Shown piece after piece: positions 42,411-50,736 of a stretch of DNA of 64,000 nucleotides (position 1 is its first letter; each line of letters opens with the position of its first letter). The DNA lies in assembly GCF_023746595.1 (NCBI RefSeq), contig NZ_CP080572.1, positions 248,001-312,000 of the forward strand, written 5' to 3'. The notes under the pieces are model-generated. The model worked only from the letters and a program-made list of their open reading frames with translations. It searched no databases and was not told the DNA's origin. Origin of the DNA: Thermococcus argininiproducens (GTDB lineage Archaea > Methanobacteriota_B > Thermococci > Thermococcales > Thermococcaceae). The translations under genes were made by a program, and so were the position numbers.

Positions 42411-43781
42411 TCAGTCGAGCTCCTCTGCAAGGGCGGAGCCTTCTTCTATTTTTACGCCTTTGTTGAGCATGTCCCTCAAATCCTTCTCGGGGTCGCCCGT
42501 CAGCCTGAGGTCGAACTGCTTCCTGAGGATTTCGAAGACTCCCTGAGTTAGGAATTCCGGAGGCCTTGGGCCTATGTAGATGCCCTTAACTCCAAGGTAG
42601 AGCAGGGAGTAGAGTATTCCAATTGCCTTCTGCTCCATCCATGAGAGGACTATTGAGACCGGAAGTGAGTTCACATCAGTGCTGAGTTCATTCGCCAGAG
42701 CGACGGCAATTTCAATTATTGAGTAAACGTTGTTGCACTGACCGAAGTCGAGGAACCTTGGAATGCCTTCAATGGTTCCGTAGTTCCTCGCGTTGTAGCG
42801 GAACTTTCCGCAGGCGGCCGAAAGTATGAGCGCATCCTTTGGAATCAGTTCGGTGAGCCTCTCGTAGTAGCCCATGCCCTTGTGCGGGGTATCACATCCA
42901 CCAACGACAAAGATATGCCTTATCTTGCCCTCGTTGATGAGCTCAAGGAGCTTGTCCTTCATGGCCAGGACGTTGGTGTGGTGGAAGCCTGTGAGGAGCT
43001 TTCCTCCTTCAACCTTCTCCATCTTCGGTGTTCCCAATGCCCTCTTTATCAAAGGCTCGAAGTTGTAGTCCTCTATATGTGGAACCCCTTCAAGACCCGC
43101 TATGCCGACGGTAAAGATCCTGTTCCTATAAGCCTCTGTGGGCTGCTGAACACAGTTGCTTGTGCCCAGAATAACACCCGGGAATTCTGCAAACTCCTTC
43201 TTCTGGTAGAGCCATGAACCACCCCAATTGGCGGTCAAGCTCTTAAACTTTTTAAGCTCCGGATAAGCGTGAGCCGGGAACATCTCCGCGTGGGTGTAAA
43301 CTTTAAGCTCATCCTCAAGGCCTCTCTCCTCAATCTGTCTCAGGAGCTCATAGAGGGCTTTGTAGCTGTGGCCGGTAACGAGTATGCCATGTCCCTCAAA
43401 GCTGCCTGTAGGAACTTCAACGGGCTCCGGCCTTCCGAAGGTTTCCACATAAGCTTTGTCGAGCAGCTTCATGGCCTCAAGGTGAACCCTTCCGTTCTCA
43501 AGAATGAGCTCAAGAAAACGGTTCTTATCGAAGTTAACGTTGGTGAGCGTTGCGTATAATGCCTCAGCCAAGAAATGGCCGATTTCCGGATTGTCGTAAC
43601 CAACCTCAAGTGCGTGGTAGTAGTAGGCTGACGTACCCTTAATACCGTACAGCAGAGCCTCCTGGAGAGAGTTTAAATCTGGATCCTTTCCGCACACACC
43701 CTGTACTGTACACCCTCCCTCCAGGCTCATTGAACACTGATTGCAGAGCATCTCCAAATTTTCAGGTATTCTTATCGCCAT
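42411..43781 (-). CDS. hcp: Hybrid cluster protein (hydroxylamine reductase/NO-linked), class III
   Basis: This 456-residue protein starts with the cluster-binding CNQCSMSLEGGCTVQGVC (four Cys) and has later ligands around GVILGTSNCVQQP, FVVGGCDTPH and LSAACGKFRYN. It is shorter than bacterial Hcp (about 550) because of the class III N-terminal deletion known in hyperthermophiles. Hcp enzymes reduce NO or hydroxylamine and act in nitrosative stress. GGAGGTGG precedes the ATG. Operator C lies between the TATA region and the start. It converges with the DUF2249 gene end. Confidence 0.93.
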   Translation of the reverse strand: MAIRIPENLEMLCNQCSMSLEGGCTVQGVCGKDPDLNSLQEALLYGIKGTSAYYYHALEVGYDNPEIGHFLAEALYATLTNVNFDKNRFLELILENGRVHLEAMKLLDKAYVETFGRPEPVEVPTGSFEGHGILVTGHSYKALYELLRQIEERGLEDELKVYTHAEMFPAHAYPELKKFKSLTANWGGSWLYQKKEFAEFPGVILGTSNCVQQPTEAYRNRIFTVGIAGLEGVPHIEDYNFEPLIKRALGTPKMEKVEGGKLLTGFHHTNVLAMKDKLLELINEGKIRHIFVVGGCDTPHKGMGYYERLTELIPKDALILSAACGKFRYNARNYGTIEGIPRFLDFGQCNNVYSIIEIAVALANELSTDVNSLPVSIVLSWMEQKAIGILYSLLYLGVKGIYIGPRPPEFLTQGVFEILRKQFDLRLTGDPEKDLRDMLNKGVKIEEGSALAEELD

Positions 43782-43801
43782 TTCCGTCCACCTCCAATTT
43801 T

Positions 43802-43815
43802 ATGACGCGTGTCAT
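43802..43815. promoter_or_regulatory. Operator C of the hcp gene
   Basis: ATGACGCGTGTCAT has ATGAC/GTCAT arms and a conserved right half (TGTCAT). It is 20 bases upstream of the hcp start codon and downstream of an AT-rich TATA region (about 43824-43836). Confidence 0.68.
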
Positions 43816-43995
43816 ATCATGCGGTTTAATTTATGAATTTCTGTTCATAAAAGCTTTGCGGTTTCTTAACCTAAAACGTGATGTTTACATGATTAGAGAG
43901 GATATTTTTGCTCTATTAAATCCATATATTTGAGCATATAGCATTGATATCACATAGTTTTTGTATCATAATTAATAACAAATATTAAAAATATT

Positions 43996-44009
43996 ATGAC
44001 ATGTGTCAT
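43996..44009. promoter_or_regulatory. Operator D between hcp and the HTH regulator
   Basis: ATGACATGTGTCAT has the ATGACA/TGTCAT arms. It is about 110 bases upstream of the regulator start and 215 from hcp, in the 338-base gap that otherwise shows only AT-rich DNA and promoters. Confidence 0.66.
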
Positions 44010-44095
44010 ACAAAATTAGATGCCGGTAAATCTTTAGTATTTAGCAAATATTTACAGCAGTTAAATCAAATATAAATTGACCAAAATACTTATAT

Positions 44096-44109
44096 ATTCC
44101 ATGTGTCAT
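44096..44109. promoter_or_regulatory. Operator E of the HTH regulator gene
   Basis: ATTCCATGTGTCAT matches operator D at 12 of 14 positions, with the right half perfect and the left half weak. It lies just after the TATA (CTTATATATT, 44089-44098), and the ATG at 44120 is about 26 bases from the TATA, so the message is probably leaderless and self-repressed. Confidence 0.55.
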
Positions 44110-44119
44110 ATACCTTTTC

Positions 44120-44506
44120 ATGAGAATTAATGCCTTCGAAGCGGCAGCCAAATATGTTTATCCCTCTTTAAGGAGAAGATTAGTGGAAATACTATATAAG
44201 AAAGGACTAACTCAGGTTCAAGTGGCAGAACTACTCCACATAACCCAATCAGCTGTTTCCAGATACTTGAAAATGGATAGAGGGGCTTTAGTGGAAGTTG
44301 AAAAATTTAGGGACATAGAAGAAAAACTTGAAGCATTAGCCAATGAAATTATTAAAAAGAAACCCGACGAGTATTACATTCACTCAGAACTCGTCAAAAT
44401 TGCTTTAAAAATGCTTGGAAAGGGCTATGTGTGTTCATTTCACTCTAAAGTTGATCCAGAAGTTGATCCAGCTATGTGTAATATTTGTTTAGATATTTTT
44501 GGATAG
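44120..44506 (+). CDS. HTH regulator with C-terminal Cys cluster, candidate regulator of the Hcp/flavodiiron genes
   Basis: This 128-residue protein has an N-terminal helix-turn-helix: AAKYVYPSLRRRLVEILYKKG, then LTQVQVAELLHITQSAVSRYLK. Helices follow, then a C-terminal CSFHSKVDPEVDPAMCNIC. The three Cys (C-x14-C-x2-C) could ligate a metal or Fe-S cluster and react to NO or oxidants. The family resembles COG2522-type predicted regulators. It is the only regulator in the block that carries the ATGACA palindromes, and its own promoter has one, so it is the natural binder; no binding is shown. Confidence 0.8.
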   Translation: MRINAFEAAAKYVYPSLRRRLVEILYKKGLTQVQVAELLHITQSAVSRYLKMDRGALVEVEKFRDIEEKLEALANEIIKKKPDEYYIHSELVKIALKMLGKGYVCSFHSKVDPEVDPAMCNICLDIFG

Positions 44507-44697
44507 AGCACTATGAACCAGTGTCTTTAGGGATAGGGGTTTATCCACAAGATTAAAATCGTGATAGTCTTTTTCCACCCTCATACCGATAGCAAAACGC
44601 TTTACTCAGGATTCCTCTGCTCAAAGAGTAAAAGTTTGAAACTTTTTTCATAAATTCATTTTTAAATTTATTCACTTGAAATTATTCCGAGGTGAGA

Positions 44698-45045
44698 ATG
44701 GTGGATGAGCTAGAAATGATCAGAAGAAAGAAGATGTTAGAACTCATGAAAAAAGCCGGAATAATAGAGGTTAAACAAAAGAAGCCAAAAGTTATCATAG
44801 AAGTGATAACCTCCCCAGGCTGCCCATACTGTCCGATAGCATGGGCCATGGCTCAAGAAATAGAAAAGAAGTATGACGGAGTTCTAGCAAAAGAAGTTAG
44901 TGTTGCCACTCCAGAGGGCCAGAGAAAAGCCATGGAACACAATATAATGGGAACTCCAACGATTCTAATAAACAACAGAGTTGAGTTCATAGGGGTTCCC
45001 AATTTTGCTGAATTTGAAAGAAGAGTACGACAGTATCTGCCCTAA
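44698..45045 (+). CDS. Glutaredoxin/thioredoxin-fold protein with CPYC
   Basis: This 115-residue protein has an N-terminal basic helix (LEMIRRKKMLELMKKAGII) followed by a thioredoxin fold with active-site CPYC in VITSPGCPYCPIAW and the cis-Pro region MGTPTILIN. It likely acts as a thiol-disulfide oxidoreductase. I start at ATG 44698 after GAGGTGAGA; a GTG at 44692 is in frame. Its final codon, CCC, and stop TAA are the first bases of an IS-like right-end hairpin at 45036, so the exact native C-terminus may have been altered. Confidence 0.85.
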   Translation: MVDELEMIRRKKMLELMKKAGIIEVKQKKPKVIIEVITSPGCPYCPIAWAMAQEIEKKYDGVLAKEVSVATPEGQRKAMEHNIMGTPTILINNRVEFIGVPNFAEFERRVRQYLP

Positions 45046-45064
45046 AGGGCGAGGCTTTCGAAAG
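45036..45064 (-). repeat. Partial IS200/IS605-like right-end hairpin
   Basis: On the plus strand TGCCCTAAAGGGCGAGGCTT, followed by TCGAAAGG, matches the GCCCT-gaAGGGC-GAGGCTT core of the ends at 20445 and 46013 but lacks the terminal CTGACCTCCTCC. It holds the stop codon of the CPYC protein gene. Confidence 0.4.
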
Positions 45065-45116
45065 GTAAAAAATTTATAATCACAAAAGTCTTAAATTAAT
45101 TCGAGGTGGCATAATA

Positions 45117-45784
45117 ATGCAAAAAAATTGTTGGGAATAATAATTGGAATGTTGGTTTTGGGAGGAATGGGAAAAATAACTAGTGCAACAGAGGAGATTT
45201 TTCCCATATATCTTGACCCTGGAAATGGTGGAGGAACCATTGTATATCTTGGAAATGATCAAACATTGACATATGCAGAATATGAAGATAAGGGCGTTAA
45301 CGATCACAATGGAGTATACTATATATTAAAAAATGAGGTCTATGCAAAGGATGCTCAAAAAGTCTCCACTTCAATTGAAGCAGTTGGATTCGGATATGTT
45401 GAAACTTATGCAGCAGTCGGGGAGAAGTTTGACATTGGTGGTACCGGAAGTGCTTCTGCGGCTATAGAAATTCCAGTACAGATTAACGGATGGGTGGATT
45501 TAGGTTTCGGAGAAGCGTCGTACAAGGTCAAAGTATATATCAAAGATTTAACAACCGGAGCGATTACATCCTTTATCATTGACGAAGAGGAATTTCAACA
45601 AACAGGTAATAAACAAGTAAACAAGCAGATTTTATACCGTACTCCATCATATATATTTAAAAGTGGTCATAGATACGCAGTTTATATAGAACTGACATCT
45701 AGAGTTTATTCTAGTGGTGGCCTGAGCTCGGCCTCCCTAAGTTTGAATGTACACTATGACTATATGTATATAGACTTCCCATAG
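45117..45784 (+). CDS. Secreted beta-rich protein with apparent one-base frameshift in a poly-A run
   Basis: The ATG at 45117 has GAGGTGG seven bases upstream and begins MQKN, then hits a stop after a run of seven A. One more A would read MQKKLLGIIIGMLVLGG and continue into the frame that runs to 45784 (SATEEIFPIYLDPGNGGGTIV and onward). That mature part is about 200 residues, beta-rich, with no recognised domain. Either the A-run has a sequencing or assembly error, or the gene is phase-variable or broken. A TATA (AAATTTATAATC) supports expression. Confidence 0.65.
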
Positions 45785-45797
45785 GAGGTAAGAGCTT

Positions 45798-46016
45798 ATG
45801 AAAAATAAGCTTTACATTCTTTTTCCATTTTTGCTTGGGTTGATATATGGTGTAGGAATATTTTCAGTGTGGTGGGTTTTTAGATTGGGGAGGCACCTCC
45901 CTGACATTGTTGATAATCTCATTGTGATATCCGCACATCTTGCACCAATAGTCGGGGGGATTATCAGCTTTTATCGCCTTTGTAAATGTAGCTGTTGCAA
46001 AGAAGACAAAAACTGA
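45798..46016 (+). CDS. Small two-helix membrane protein, C-terminus set by IS end
   Basis: This 72-residue protein has a first helix (LYILFPFLLGLIYGVGIF), a second (ISAHLAPIVGGIISFYRL) and a Cys cluster KCSCCKED. It follows the secreted protein gene by 13 bases, with GGAGGTAAGAG before the ATG, so they are co-transcribed. The stop codon TGA is the second to fourth base of an IS right end (46013 onward), so the original C-terminus was probably longer. Function unknown. Confidence 0.72.
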   Translation: MKNKLYILFPFLLGLIYGVGIFSVWWVFRLGRHLPDIVDNLIVISAHLAPIVGGIISFYRLCKCSCCKEDKN

Positions 46017-46208
46017 CCTCCTCCCCGCCCTAAGGAACGGGGTTTTCAAAAGAAAAAGCAATAACAAAAAAGTTCCATTACTTGCTTTTTGTCTTTCCTT
46101 TTTAGAAAGTTGTAGAGAGGAACATTTTGAAATTACAGGTTCCAAGCTTTAAAAGGTAAAACTTTCCAAGAAGGTGAACTGCTCCCTTTCGGAAGGGGGC
46201 TTCCCACA
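46013..46208 (-). mobile_element. Mini IS200/IS605-like element with both ends
   Basis: The right end at 46013-46040 reads on the plus strand CTGACCTCCTCCCCGCCCTA, followed by AGGAACGGGG. The left end at about 46183-46208 reads on the minus strand GGGAAGCCCCCTTCCGAAAG, then GGAG, matching the left ends at 33771 and 15382. About 140 AT-rich bases with no tnpB lie between them. This fills most of the 236-base gap before taw3. Confidence 0.5.
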
Positions 46209-46252
46209 CAAAAAAGATAAAATTTAAAAGTTCTCTCTTTGATTTTCCCCTC

Positions 46253-46846
46253 ATGTTCCTATATGAGAAAAATTTTAAGCTTCAAAAAAAGAAAGCCTTA
46301 GAAAGTCTAAATGAGGCCCTAGAAAAAGGGTTAGTAGATAGTGATATAATATCCCTACTTAATAAGATAAACTCCCTGGAGAATTACTTCACAACATCCT
46401 CCTGCTCAGGCAGGATAAGCATTATGCAAATGCCCGATTTTGGGGACAAGCTCAATGCAATATGGCTTGGAAAATGGCACAGAGAAGTCAAAATTGAGGA
46501 AGTGCTCGATGCCATAAATAAACATGATGGGGGAATGTTGTGGTTTATAGTCCACAGTCCAATTCTCCACGTTTCAGCAAAGACTTTGGAGGATGCTGTT
46601 GAACTCCTAAATCTTGCAATAGCCTGTGGGTTTAAGCACTCAAATATCAAGAGCGTAAGCCACAAAAAGCTTGTAGTAGAGATTCGTTCAACCGAAAGAA
46701 TGGATGTTCCTTTAGGCAGAGATGGCGAACTGTGGGTGAATGAGAGTTATCTTGCGAAAATAGCTTCAATGGCAAATCTCCAATTAAGAAGAGCCAAAGA
46801 AAAGCTCAGAAAACTTGAAAATAAAATTGAAAAGCTCAAGAAATAA
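46253..46846 (+). CDS. taw3: Wybutosine-pathway methyltransferase Taw3 (TYW3-like)
   Basis: This 197-residue protein is TYW3-like: FTTSSCSGRISIM near residue 45-57 is the family signature, followed by HGGMLWF-like segment DGGMLWFIVHSPILHVSA and the conserved GFKHSNIKSV. It methylates the tricyclic guanosine intermediate at position 37 of tRNA-Phe. The C-terminal coiled coil (LQLRRAKEKLRKLENKIEKL) is as in other archaeal members. No ribosome site is visible before the ATG at 46253, so the message may be leaderless. Confidence 0.92.
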   Translation: MFLYEKNFKLQKKKALESLNEALEKGLVDSDIISLLNKINSLENYFTTSSCSGRISIMQMPDFGDKLNAIWLGKWHREVKIEEVLDAINKHDGGMLWFIVHSPILHVSAKTLEDAVELLNLAIACGFKHSNIKSVSHKKLVVEIRSTERMDVPLGRDGELWVNESYLAKIASMANLQLRRAKEKLRKLENKIEKLKK

Positions 46847-46857
46847 AGGAAAGGACT

Positions 46858-48492
46858 TCAGAATTCAGTTTCCTCTTCTCCTGGCCCTTTACCACTTTCT
46901 TTCTCTTTCTCGAGCTTGCTTGCAGCTATCACATCGTCAATCCTGAGAATCATTACTGCAGCTTCACTTGCACTCTTGATAGCTTGTTTCTTGACTCTAA
47001 GTGGCTCAATAACACCTCTCTCCATCATGTCGGCTGGCTCACCAGCAAAGACATCAACACCGACTGTTGGACCTTTCTCTTTGTGAGCTGCAGTGACCTT
47101 CACTAGAACGTCAACTGGATCAAGTCCAGCGTTTTCTGCAAGGGTTCTTGGAATCACCTTCAATGCATCAGCAAATGATTCAATGGCAAGTTGTTCTTTT
47201 CCACCGACTTCTTTGGCGTATTCGTCAAGTTTGATGGCAAGCTCGATTTCGCTTGCACCGCCGCCAGCAACAATCTTTCCATCTTCAACGATGTCCTTGG
47301 CGACTTTTATTGCGTCCTCGAGGGCTCTTTCTACTTCGTCAACGACGTGTTCTGTTCCTCCTCTGATTAGGATTGTGACTGCTTTTGGATTCTTGCACCC
47401 TTCAACAAAGACCATGTTTTCTCCAGCAACTTTTCTCTCTTCAACAAGTTCGGCATAACCAAGGTCTTCACTTGTGAGGTCTCTCACATTGGTGACAATC
47501 TTTGCACCAGTTGCCTTGGCAAGCTTCTCCATGTCACTCTTCTTAACCCTTCTAACAGCCAATATACCAGCCTTGGCAAGGTAGTGTTGTGCTAGGTCGT
47601 CAATTCCTTTCTGACAGAATACTACATTTGCACCGGTAGCAACAATTTTGTCAACCATCTCTCTTATCATTCTTTCCTCTTGTTCGAGGAACGCTTGTAA
47701 TTGTTCTGGGCTTGTAATTCTAATCTCCGCATCTGTCTCAGTTTCTTTAACCTCAAGTGCCTCGTTAATAAGAGCAATCTTGGCATCCTCAATCTTTCTT
47801 GGCATACCTGGGTGAACTCTCTCTTTGTCAATAACTACACCTCTGATGAGTTGGGTGTCTCTAACACTCCCACCCTCTTTCTTCTCAAGCTTAATGTTGT
47901 CAATGTCAACCTGGTACTTCTCACCAACTTTTTCGCCAACAAGTCTTACTGCATCTATTGCCAACCTAGCCAAATACTCCCTCTCTTCTTCAGCAGCTTT
48001 TCCAGTTATAGCTGTTGTAGCAGCCTTCATGAGGACTTCCTCATCCTCCGGGCTAACATCCTTTGCAATGTTATCGAGAATCTCTTGGGCCTTTTCAGCT
48101 GCAAGAGTATAACCTTTTACAATTATTGTTGGGTGTATGTTTTGGTTGAGAAGTTCTTCAGCTTTCCTTAGGAGTTCGCCTGCAATAACGACAGCTGTCG
48201 TAGTTCCATCTCCAGCTTCCTTGTCTTGAGTCTTTGCAACTTCAACCATCATCTTAGCTGCTGGGTGCTGGATGTCCATTTCATCCAGAATTGTTGCACC
48301 ATCGTTTGTGATTACTATATCTCCAAGGCTGTCAACAAGCATTTTATCCATACCCTTTGGACCAAGAGTAGTCCTTACTGTCTCTGCCACAATTCTTGCA
48401 GCAAGAATGTTTAATCTCTGGGCATCCTTTCCAACATATCTCTGAGTTCCTTCAGGTAGAATCAAAATTGGTTGTCCTGCAAGTTGGGCCAT
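46858..48492 (-). CDS. Thermosome (group II chaperonin) subunit
   Basis: This 544-residue subunit has NGPKGMD-like [14 protein letters not shown], the ATP site [29 protein letters not shown] and a long Gly/Glu tail. It forms the double-ring chaperonin that folds proteins under heat. I start at ATG 48492 behind GGAGGTG; a GTG at 48498 is six bases upstream. The TATA ATTTATAAAT (48583-48592) gives a leader of roughly 70 bases with a direct repeat of GGAATGCA. One subunit gene is present here. Confidence 0.97.
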   Translation of the reverse strand: MAQLAGQPILILPEGTQRYVGKDAQRLNILAARIVAETVRTTLGPKGMDKMLVDSLGDIVITNDGATILDEMDIQHPAAKMMVEVAKTQDKEAGDGTTTAVVIAGELLRKAEELLNQNIHPTIIVKGYTLAAEKAQEILDNIAKDVSPEDEEVLMKAATTAITGKAAEEEREYLARLAIDAVRLVGEKVGEKYQVDIDNIKLEKKEGGSVRDTQLIRGVVIDKERVHPGMPRKIEDAKIALINEALEVKETETDAEIRITSPEQLQAFLEQEERMIREMVDKIVATGANVVFCQKGIDDLAQHYLAKAGILAVRRVKKSDMEKLAKATGAKIVTNVRDLTSEDLGYAELVEERKVAGENMVFVEGCKNPKAVTILIRGGTEHVVDEVERALEDAIKVAKDIVEDGKIVAGGGASEIELAIKLDEYAKEVGGKEQLAIESFADALKVIPRTLAENAGLDPVDVLVKVTAAHKEKGPTVGVDVFAGEPADMMERGVIEPLRVKKQAIKSASEAAVMILRIDDVIAASKLEKEKESGKGPGEEETEF

Positions 48493-48553
48493 TTCCACCC
48501 ACCTCCCATATTTTTCTTTTTTGTGGGAGGATTGCTTTTAGTTACAATGTGTT

Positions 48554-48592
48554 TGCATTCCGATTATGCATTCCTTTGTGCTATTTATAAAT
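48554..48592 (-). promoter_or_regulatory. Thermosome promoter with direct repeats
   Basis: On the minus strand the TATA ATTTATAAAT (48583-48592) is followed by GGAATGCA-TAATC-GGAATGCA (48574-48554), two eight-base direct repeats around the likely transcription start. They could bind a heat-shock regulator; no known consensus is matched with certainty. Confidence 0.4.
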
Positions 48593-48644
48593 TTTTCGGT
48601 CAATGTTTTTAAGCTTTTTAGCAAAGCAAAAATCGGTGAAACCC

Positions 48645-49667
48645 ATGGAGGAGTTTGAAAAAGCATTAGAAAGCAAAAATTGCCAAAAAATTCTCGAGAT
48701 ACTTGATGATTATCTTGAAAAAATAGAAAATGAGAATGAACTTAGGGCGTTCTTAGAAAAAGTGGAAACATTAATCCTAAAGTGTGAAGGCCCTGATGCT
48801 TATGAACTTGCACATGAAATTACACATATATATGCTCATTTAGGTGAATTAGATAGAGGGATGGAGATTTACAAGAAACTTGCTGAGAAATACAAGGAAG
48901 AAAGAGAGAAGTACTTGGATGCTCTATATCATCTTGCAGATGCATATGAGCATTTTGGAATTCCAGAAAAGGCCATAGAGGCATATAAAGAACTGTTAAA
49001 ACTTGAACAAGAAGTTGGAAACAAGAGAGAGGAGGCATTAACACTAGCACATATTGCTATAAACTATGCTGATCTTGGAGAAGTGGAAAAAGCAATAACC
49101 ACAATGAAAAAAGCCAGTGAAATGTTCAACAAGCTTGGTGACGAGAAAAATTACTTGATAAGCTTACTGGATCTAGCTCACTTCTATTACGAAACCGAGG
49201 ATTATGAAAAATCCGAAGAACTAATCGCTAGGATCTTAAAAAGTCCCAGGGATGCAGAAATAGAAGTTAACACAAAAATTGTAGAAGCAGAAGTAAAAGC
49301 TGCCCAAGAAGACTTTAAGAGAGCTTTTTCTGCATTAAGGGCTGCTTTGATCAAAGCTTTGGAAGTGAACAGTGAGGAACTCTTTAGCATTGGGTTTGAA
49401 GCAATCTATGAATTCATAACCGAGCTTTTTGATGAGAAAATGTATAAAGAAGTCTATGAGAACATTCAAGAGTTAGCTGAATCCTTCGAAGAAGTGAATA
49501 AAGAATATGTAAAGTTTTTCACTGCAATTGGAGAACTGGCAAAACTCAAGGAAGGTTTAGATAACAATTACAATAGTATCTATGAGAGTATTGAAGTGAA
49601 TGAACTTAAAGAACTTCTTGATGAGCTCAAAAAAATAGGGGCAACTGTGTTGAACATAGGAGTTTAA
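48645..49667 (+). CDS. TPR-repeat protein
   Basis: This 340-residue all-helical protein is made of tetratricopeptide-like repeats; examples are LYHLADAYEHFGIPEKAIEAYKELLKLE, LAHIAINYADLGEVEKAITTMKKASEM and LLDLAHFYYETEDYEKSEELIARIL. It has no membrane segment or catalytic motif and is presumably a protein-interaction scaffold. The ATG at 48645 follows GGTGAAACCC; an ATG at 48603 is upstream. It diverges from the thermosome gene. Confidence 0.87.
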   Translation: MEEFEKALESKNCQKILEILDDYLEKIENENELRAFLEKVETLILKCEGPDAYELAHEITHIYAHLGELDRGMEIYKKLAEKYKEEREKYLDALYHLADAYEHFGIPEKAIEAYKELLKLEQEVGNKREEALTLAHIAINYADLGEVEKAITTMKKASEMFNKLGDEKNYLISLLDLAHFYYETEDYEKSEELIARILKSPRDAEIEVNTKIVEAEVKAAQEDFKRAFSALRAALIKALEVNSEELFSIGFEAIYEFITELFDEKMYKEVYENIQELAESFEEVNKEYVKFFTAIGELAKLKEGLDNNYNSIYESIEVNELKELLDELKKIGATVLNIGV

Positions 49668-49764
49668 AACCTTCTTTTTAACTATTTTAAACCCTAATAA
49701 GTGTTCGTGTTCAGAAAAACATTCTATATAGAGAATATTTTAAAAATTTAAAAAGTTTTGGAGA

Positions 49765-50052
49765 TCAAAATCTTGATACTGTTTCAACCTCTGCACTTTC
49801 TGCGTTCTCTACTTCTCTAAAAGCATCTGCAACTTCGTCAAAGGAATATCCCTCAGCATCCTTTCCAAGCACATAAACCTTAAGTGCAACCAATCCGAAA
49901 GCTATTGGCTCCCTGTCAACCTTTGATATCCCATATTTGCCTTTAAATTTCTCCTCGAGTATTTTTTTGATCGCTGCTTCAAGTTCGTCAAGGTTCACCT
50001 CTGGGTCGGTAGGCATGACCCTAATAACTCCAACTAAATTGAAATCACTCAT
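49765..50052 (-). CDS. ef1b: Translation elongation factor aEF-1beta (nucleotide exchange)
   Basis: This 95-residue protein has the EF-1B guanine-nucleotide-exchange fold: LVGVIRVMPTDPEVNLDELE, KYGISKVDREPIAFGLVALK and the C-terminal AEVETVSRF. It reloads aEF-1alpha with GTP. It begins 12 bases after the Zn-ribbon gene, a conserved archaeal pairing. Confidence 0.95.
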   Translation of the reverse strand: MSDFNLVGVIRVMPTDPEVNLDELEAAIKKILEEKFKGKYGISKVDREPIAFGLVALKVYVLGKDAEGYSFDEVADAFREVENAESAEVETVSRF

Positions 50053-50063
50053 TTTTATTCACC

Positions 50064-50237
50064 TCAAGGTCCTTCCCATCCACATTTGGGGCATGTGTAT
50101 GTAACTCCCAATACGCGGCAACTTTCACATCTCCATATGATTTCCTCTCCACAGTTTGGGCATATAAAGTGTGTAGCGTGCTCTCTTGGTGTTATCTCTT
50201 TTCCACATGAGGTACATACAGGTATGCTCTCAGCCAT
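50064..50237 (-). CDS. Small Zn-ribbon protein (COG2888-like)
   Basis: This 57-residue protein has four CxxC-type pairs: [30 protein letters not shown] and [11 protein letters not shown]. It is a known small zinc-finger type that precedes EF-1beta in archaea and may bind RNA. The ATG at 50237 has GGAGGTGG upstream, and the gene ends 12 bases before ef1b. A TATA (TTTTATAAATGG on the minus strand, about 50304-50316) lies upstream of its leader. Confidence 0.88.
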   Translation of the reverse strand: MAESIPVCTSCGKEITPREHATHFICPNCGEEIIWRCESCRVLGVTYTCPKCGWEGP

Positions 50238-50357
50238 TTCAAACCACCTCCAAGAAGTGAGGTTTTTTGTTATCGTAACTCTTAACGCAGTAAAGGAAGT
50301 CCATTTATAAAACTTTCGAGATAAGCATAACTTCCAACTTGAAGAGTGTGTTTAAGG

Positions 50358-50416
50358 GGTAGTCAGACCATGCGAGTCTCCTCATCGCTCGGTCGAAATC
50401 TCCCTCATCATCCCAA
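50358..50416 (-). ncRNA. C/D-box methylation-guide sRNA
   Basis: On the minus strand the order is C box ATGATGA (50405-50411), a guide GGGAGATTTCGAC, a degenerate D' CCGA, C' GCGATGA, guide GGAGACTCGCATGGT and D box CTGA (50363-50366). Box spacing is right for an archaeal C/D sRNA of about 60 bases. The D guide is complementary to CCATGCGAGTC, which from memory occurs near the 5' end of archaeal 16S rRNA; the fifth-base rule would place a 2'-O-methyl on the U of CCAUGCGAG. Confidence 0.78.
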
Positions 50417-50436
50417 TAAAAAATAAAGAATTGGGC

Positions 50437-50736
50437 TTATAAACCTTCCTCAAATAATAGAAGTTCCACAAACTTTTCTTTATATGCCAAAATTTCCTCT
50501 ATCTGCTTCTTCTCCACTTTACTAGCCATGCTGATCTGTTTGTACATAGCTTCAAGCTCTTTTAAAATCCTCTCAACACTTATTTCTGCTTCCTTGCTAT
50601 TTCCATTGCGACTTGCAGCTTTACTCAAAAGTTTACCCTTCAAAAACGGCAACACTTCAAACGGCCGGCCCATGTAGGCCCAGTAAATACCCTCTCTTAA
50701 GATTTCACCAAGAATTTCGATTTCAGAATAGTTCAT
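50437..50736 (-). CDS. Small helical protein of unknown function
   Basis: This 99-residue frame, YSEIEILGEILREGIYWAYMG to the end, is mostly helical (EISVERILKELEAMYKQIS, KQIEEILAYKEKFVELL) and has no Cys or membrane helix. No ribosome site precedes the ATG at 50736. It could be a real small gene or a chance frame; the even charge pattern favours a gene. No function is suggested. Confidence 0.5.
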   Translation of the reverse strand: MNYSEIEILGEILREGIYWAYMGRPFEVLPFLKGKLLSKAASRNGNSKEAEISVERILKELEAMYKQISMASKVEKKQIEEILAYKEKFVELLLFEEGL

